64,000 nucleotides of DNA from Anaerocolumna jejuensis DSM 15929 (GTDB taxonomy: Bacteria; Bacillota; Clostridia; Lachnospirales; Lachnospiraceae). Below, one piece after another: positions 61,092 through 64,000 of this stretch. The stretch covers positions 1 through 64,000 of the forward strand of contig NZ_FRAC01000033.1 of assembly GCF_900142215.1 (NCBI RefSeq), in the 5' to 3' direction. The notes under the pieces were generated by a model, which worked only from the letters and a program-made list of their open reading frames with translations, did not search any database and was not told the origin of the DNA. A program made the position numbers and the translations under genes. Position 1 is the first letter of the stretch; each line of letters starts with the position of its first letter.

Positions 61092-61166
61092 AATTTTCCT
61101 CGCTTTTCCTTGTCTTTACTGAATTATACCGTAAGCTGATATGTTTGTATTGCAAAAAAGCGACAT

Positions 61167-62003
61167 TTACTGCCATGCGAGCTTAAGAGCATCCCTTGGT
61201 GTCATGGTATGGAATTTTTTGAAATCATTCAGCAAATGTGCCTGATCAACATAATGGTATTTATCAACCGCATCCTGAATAGTTCCTATTTTTGCATAAG
61301 CAATATCCCGCCACAAGTTCTGATACCGAACCAAATTACTTGCCTTTTTTATACTTATTCCCAAATAATTCTTAAACATACGTTCCAGTTGTCTTTGAGA
61401 AACAACTGTATGATTACAGATTTCTTTTACCGAGCTAGTCCCTTGTGTATGTAAAATATTCGATAATGCATTCATCACATTATGATTGTATTGATTCTGC
61501 TTCATTTTCTCTATCAGAAACTGTTCTGTCAGTTTTACCCTCTCCTGAAAATCAATCACATTCAGCAGCATTTTTTCAAAGAAGGTTTCCCACCCTGAAA
61601 AACAGGTCTCAATATTAACATAAGCATTATAGCTATTTGCAATACTGTCACTAATAAAGTATTGCGCACCCCAAAAATAAAATTGTATAGCAAATCGCGA
61701 CATATTTGACCTTTCCCTGATTGACCATGCATAATCAGGATAATCGGATATGCCGCAAAAACCACTATGTACAATGCCATTTGTGTGGTCTACTGTAAAA
61801 ATAATATCTACACGGGCGTCCGGTATGATCAAAGACGGCTCAAATTCCTGTACAGAGCCTTCTGATGTCAGCCCTTCAGTGCCCCAATAGGATGAAATAT
61901 ATGGGCTTAGAAGGCTGCATGGTGAACCGTACGACATTACATTTGATGTCGTATCGGATAAATAAGCCCCTATAGGTTGAAATAATAAGTGTAAATTTTC
62001 CAT
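61167..62003 (-). CDS. AraC family transcriptional regulator
   Basis: A 278-residue regulator. The C-terminal two-helix-turn-helix domain begins about residue 180: VKEICNHTVVSQRQLERMFKN, YLGISIKKASNLVRYQN and YHYVDQAHLLNDFKKFHTMT. The N-terminal part has PYISSYWGTEG and DARVDIIFTVDH, a DUF6597-like sensor domain. It is the first gene of the group leading to the AlkZ-like and VOC genes, and probably its regulator. The ribosome site is modest (CAGG 10 nt upstream). Confidence 0.9.
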   Translation of the reverse strand: MENLHLLFQPIGAYLSDTTSNVMSYGSPCSLLSPYISSYWGTEGLTSEGSVQEFEPSLIIPDARVDIIFTVDHTNGIVHSGFCGISDYPDYAWSIRERSNMSRFAIQFYFWGAQYFISDSIANSYNAYVNIETCFSGWETFFEKMLLNVIDFQERVKLTEQFLIEKMKQNQYNHNVMNALSNILHTQGTSSVKEICNHTVVSQRQLERMFKNYLGISIKKASNLVRYQNLWRDIAYAKIGTIQDAVDKYHYVDQAHLLNDFKKFHTMTPRDALKLAWQ

Positions 62004-62152
62004 TGAATTTTACCTGCTTCGAAGAGGTGGTAACTATTAGGTCCAACAGTTGTCTAATAATAAACATAGGTATCTGAATTTCGTATTGGTCATGATTACT
62101 ATAAATTATTATAATATGTGTGATTATGTTTTTCAATCGCAAGTAAATCTAA

Positions 62153-62169
62153 TACACCTCCGTGGTGTA
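62153..62169. promoter_or_regulatory. dyad TACACC-N5-GGTGTA upstream of the AraC gene
   Basis: A perfect 6-bp inverted repeat with a 5-bp centre, 150 bp upstream of the AraC start and ~300 bp upstream of the divergent dipeptidase gene. A regulator site is possible; the remaining ~180 bp of this gap show no gene. Confidence 0.35.
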
Positions 62170-62365
62170 AATTCTTGTATTTGCAATAGCTCAATATCTT
62201 TATTTCGTGGTGCTCAGTTGGGCGTTCAATTTCCACTCTCTTTCTTCTAATATACACTTACCTTGAAATACTCTTCTACGGATTTGACCCCTAGATGCCC
62301 TGATTAAGAGTCATTGAAAATGGAGTAATTTGGGCAAAGGCTATGTTTTAAATTAGTGTTGAAAT

Positions 62366-62394
62366 TTGATAATAATTTGTGGATATGCTATAAT
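62366..62394 (+). promoter_or_regulatory. promoter of the VanX-like dipeptidase gene
   Basis: TTGATA (62366-62371) and TATAAT (62389-62394) with a 17 nt spacer, 57 nt before the start codon. Confidence 0.7.
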
Positions 62395-62450
62395 TATAGC
62401 AAATTTAATATTCTTGTGAAATAACATGAATTGGATATAGGAGAAAACAA

Positions 62451-63122
62451 ATGGTACTTTTAAATGATGAAAGAATTGCAAAAATACATTGTGTTGATAA
62501 TAAAGAGAAAATATTATCATTAAAACAAAGACACAAGAATATCTTAATTGACGAAACAAGAAACCAGATATCAAACAAATCAGATTTATTTTGCTACGCC
62601 AGAGAATCAATTATTAAAAAGTTAATAGAGGCTACTAATTATCTTCCTAATGGCTATCAATTTTTGATTAAGGAAGCATATAGACCTCTTTCACGACAAA
62701 AGAAGTCCTTTGAAGAAGCGTTTAATTATTATAAAATTCAATATCCACTAAAGAAAGATGATGAAATTTATAAAGTTACTTGTGAGTATGTAGCACCTGT
62801 TAAAGTAGCTGGACATCCAACTGGTGGAGCAATAGATATTACTTTACTAAAAGACGGAATTGAAGTAGATATGGGAACGAAATTTAACGATGTACCTATG
62901 GCACCTGAGAATCTAACATATTTGTACTCTGATTATATAATTGATACCGCTAAAGTAAATCGTACAATACTGATTGATTGTATGAAGAAGATAGGCTTTG
63001 CAAATTATCCGACTGAATGGTGGCATTGGTCATACGGGGATTGTTATTGGGCATTCCTAAATAATTGTGATGCTATATATTCTGCAACTGATGAGAGTGA
63101 AATATATAAATTGAACACCTAA
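62451..63122 (+). CDS. D-Ala-D-Ala dipeptidase-like peptidase (M15D, VanX-like)
   Basis: A 223-residue zinc D,D-dipeptidase-like protein. The metal and catalytic residues appear in AGHPTGGAIDITL (SxHxxGxAxD-type His and Asp), PTEWWHWSYGD (catalytic Glu and zinc His) and the Arg in KEAYRPLSRQ. No signal peptide, so it acts in the cytosol like VanX. No vanHA-type genes lie next to it, so a housekeeping role in D-Ala recycling from peptidoglycan is more likely than glycopeptide resistance. The AT-rich coding sequence differs from the neighbouring genes and suggests acquisition. GGAG lies before the ATG. Confidence 0.88.
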   Translation: MVLLNDERIAKIHCVDNKEKILSLKQRHKNILIDETRNQISNKSDLFCYARESIIKKLIEATNYLPNGYQFLIKEAYRPLSRQKKSFEEAFNYYKIQYPLKKDDEIYKVTCEYVAPVKVAGHPTGGAIDITLLKDGIEVDMGTKFNDVPMAPENLTYLYSDYIIDTAKVNRTILIDCMKKIGFANYPTEWWHWSYGDCYWAFLNNCDAIYSATDESEIYKLNT

Positions 63123-63212
63123 TGTTCTTTAAAGAAGAGTTAAGGGGAGTCGTATGGCTTCCCTTAATAATTTTCATAGAGGAAATATCCTCCGGGTTCT
63201 ATTTCAATTAAC

Positions 63213-63650
63213 TTAAATATTTTTGTCCATCCTAATAATCTCTGCGTTAGTTACATAACCTTTTCTTTGATAGAATCCCTCGGTTTGCAAAGTTCTTGTA
63301 GTAAATAAGTAGATATCTCCTATACCCATTTCCCTTAACCTCTTCTCAAACTCTTCCAATAAAATAGATCCTATACCTGTTCCACGCATTTTTTGGTTGA
63401 CACAGAATTCTTTAATATTAAAATGCATACAGTCATAATAGATTTCATGATTTCCTAATATCATTCCACTAATCTCATAATTATCATAAGAAATCAAACC
63501 ATATGCCCCCTCACAATGCAACATTTGCGTTAAACGCTTAGCAGCACTATCTACCGTCCATTTATCATACCAAGGCGCTGAGTTAAATGACTCGGTATAC
63601 ATAGATGCCAGTAAAGGTATGTGTTCTTCTTTCATGACTTCATACATCAA
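63213..63650 (-). CDS. GNAT family N-acetyltransferase
   Basis: A 145-residue single-domain acetyltransferase. The acetyl-CoA loop region is CVNQKMRGTGIGSILLEEFE (about residue 85) and the closing QTEGFYQRKGYV is typical. The substrate is unknown; the motif order resembles small-molecule or antibiotic acetyltransferases. The frame starts at TTG 63650, 9 nt after AAGGAGG; the next codon is ATG (63647), an equally likely start. Single gene. Confidence 0.88.
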   Translation of the reverse strand: MMYEVMKEEHIPLLASMYTESFNSAPWYDKWTVDSAAKRLTQMLHCEGAYGLISYDNYEISGMILGNHEIYYDCMHFNIKEFCVNQKMRGTGIGSILLEEFEKRLREMGIGDIYLFTTRTLQTEGFYQRKGYVTNAEIIRMDKNI

Positions 63651-63740
63651 TTTTAATATCCTCCTTACATTAATACATGATTGCTAATATACTAAATGAA
63701 AGATTGTATGTCAAGGAATTAAGAATATTCTTATTCGATT

Positions 63741-63926
63741 TTATGCCTTACTACCAGCTGTAAGGGCCTTTTTTGTGTTAACTCCGTCCAGGCAGGTATT
63801 AAGCCTTTCCTGCAGCCAGATGATTTTCAGGATATTACTATCCGGTGTAATGCTACCGGTGGGACCATGAGGGTAGACGGCTTGCAAATCGTACTTCCAG
63901 AAGTCATACGTCTGTACCATTGTCAC
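63741..63926 (-). CDS. hypothetical 61-residue protein
   Basis: A small protein, not recognised: MTMVQTYDFWKYDLQAVYPH, a middle TPDSNILKIIWLQERLNTCL and a basic end. AGGTGAC lies just upstream of the ATG at 63926. Codon use is less AT-rich than the adjacent GNAT and dipeptidase genes. It may be a real small gene or a fragment of a larger one. Confidence 0.4.
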   Translation of the reverse strand: MTMVQTYDFWKYDLQAVYPHGPTGSITPDSNILKIIWLQERLNTCLDGVNTKKALTAGSKA

Positions 63927-63972
63927 CTAAATGAGTTTAAAATATTTATGCAACATGAAATGCAACACAAAA

Positions 63973-63999
63973 TAAAAAAGCCTTGAATAATCAAGACTT
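63973..63999 (-). terminator. terminator of a gene beyond the right edge
   Basis: AAGCCTTGA / TCAAGACTT (one mismatch, 4-nt loop) is followed on the minus strand by TTTTTTATTTT. It would end a minus-strand gene lying to the right. Confidence 0.6.
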
Positions 64000-64000
64000 T

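Noticed and set aside
62451..63122. glycopeptide resistance locus
   Set aside because: A VanX-like gene is present but no vanH, vanA-type ligase, or vanRS pair is next to it.

Overview
The window looks like a chromosomal stretch of a low-to-moderate GC, spore-forming, anaerobic Firmicute of the Clostridia, most likely a Lachnospiraceae-type organism. The reasons are the AAGGAGG-type ribosome binding sites, frequent TTG/GTG starts, the 16S 5' end with a clostridial leader, the GlgC/GlgD pair, Csp-type subtilases, a clostridial NADP-type secondary alcohol dehydrogenase and many proteins of a type seen in gut and soil clostridia. This is inference from sequence style and gene content; no database search was possible.

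Layout. 1-800: the 5' end of a 16S rRNA gene (minus strand) with its leader and two strong promoters. 0.8-5.8 kb: a four-gene minus-strand unit of an ABC-type export or remodelling system (ATPase, CARDB-repeat surface protein, small membrane protein, MacB/FtsX-type permease). 6.0-12.4 kb: an AI-2E-type permease, then a moxR - DUF58 - transglutaminase operon. 12.5-17.3 kb: an imperfect palindromic element, a Pit phosphate transporter with its DUF47 partner, and a divergent KdpD/KdpE-like two-component system, with PHO-box-like repeats between them. 17.5-23.8 kb: a hydroxyacid dehydrogenase, an M3 oligopeptidase, a radical SAM/SPASM protein and a small operon of an SPFH protein, a ribbon-helix-helix protein and a 75-residue protein. 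24.0-25.7 kb: tRNA-Leu followed by the remains of two toxin-antitoxin modules (Fic and Phd-Doc), with a copy of the tRNA 3' end between them. 25.7-34.9 kb: nitroreductase, an Asp-box lipoprotein, a second long inverted repeat, glycogen synthesis genes glgC-glgD, the secondary alcohol dehydrogenase, and a self-regulated ABC-2 transporter with a TetR regulator.

35.0-49.6 kb is the best-organised part: a regulon for taking up and breaking down peptidoglycan amino sugars. A ten-gene minus-strand operon runs murQ, ABC solute-binding protein, two permeases, anmK, a GNAT acetyltransferase, a PIG-L-family deacetylase, nagZ (GH3), a BadF-type amino-sugar kinase and namZ. A convergent RpiR regulator and a divergent ROK kinase - GH4 glycosidase pair adjoin it. 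Together they would import muropeptide sugars without a PTS, cut GlcNAc-MurNAc units, phosphorylate the sugars and remove lactate by the MurQ etherase. 

49.7-64.0 kb is mixed accessory DNA: small membrane and cytosolic proteins, several gene relics (response regulator, histidine kinase tail, nucleotide kinase, truncated methyltransferase), a permuted papain-like membrane protein, a LysR regulator with a lipoyl-less E2 acyltransferase, a tandem pair of germination-type subtilases in which the second has lost its catalytic serine, a methyltransferase, an AraC - AlkZ-related - VOC gene group, a VanX-like D,D-dipeptidase and a GNAT acetyltransferase.
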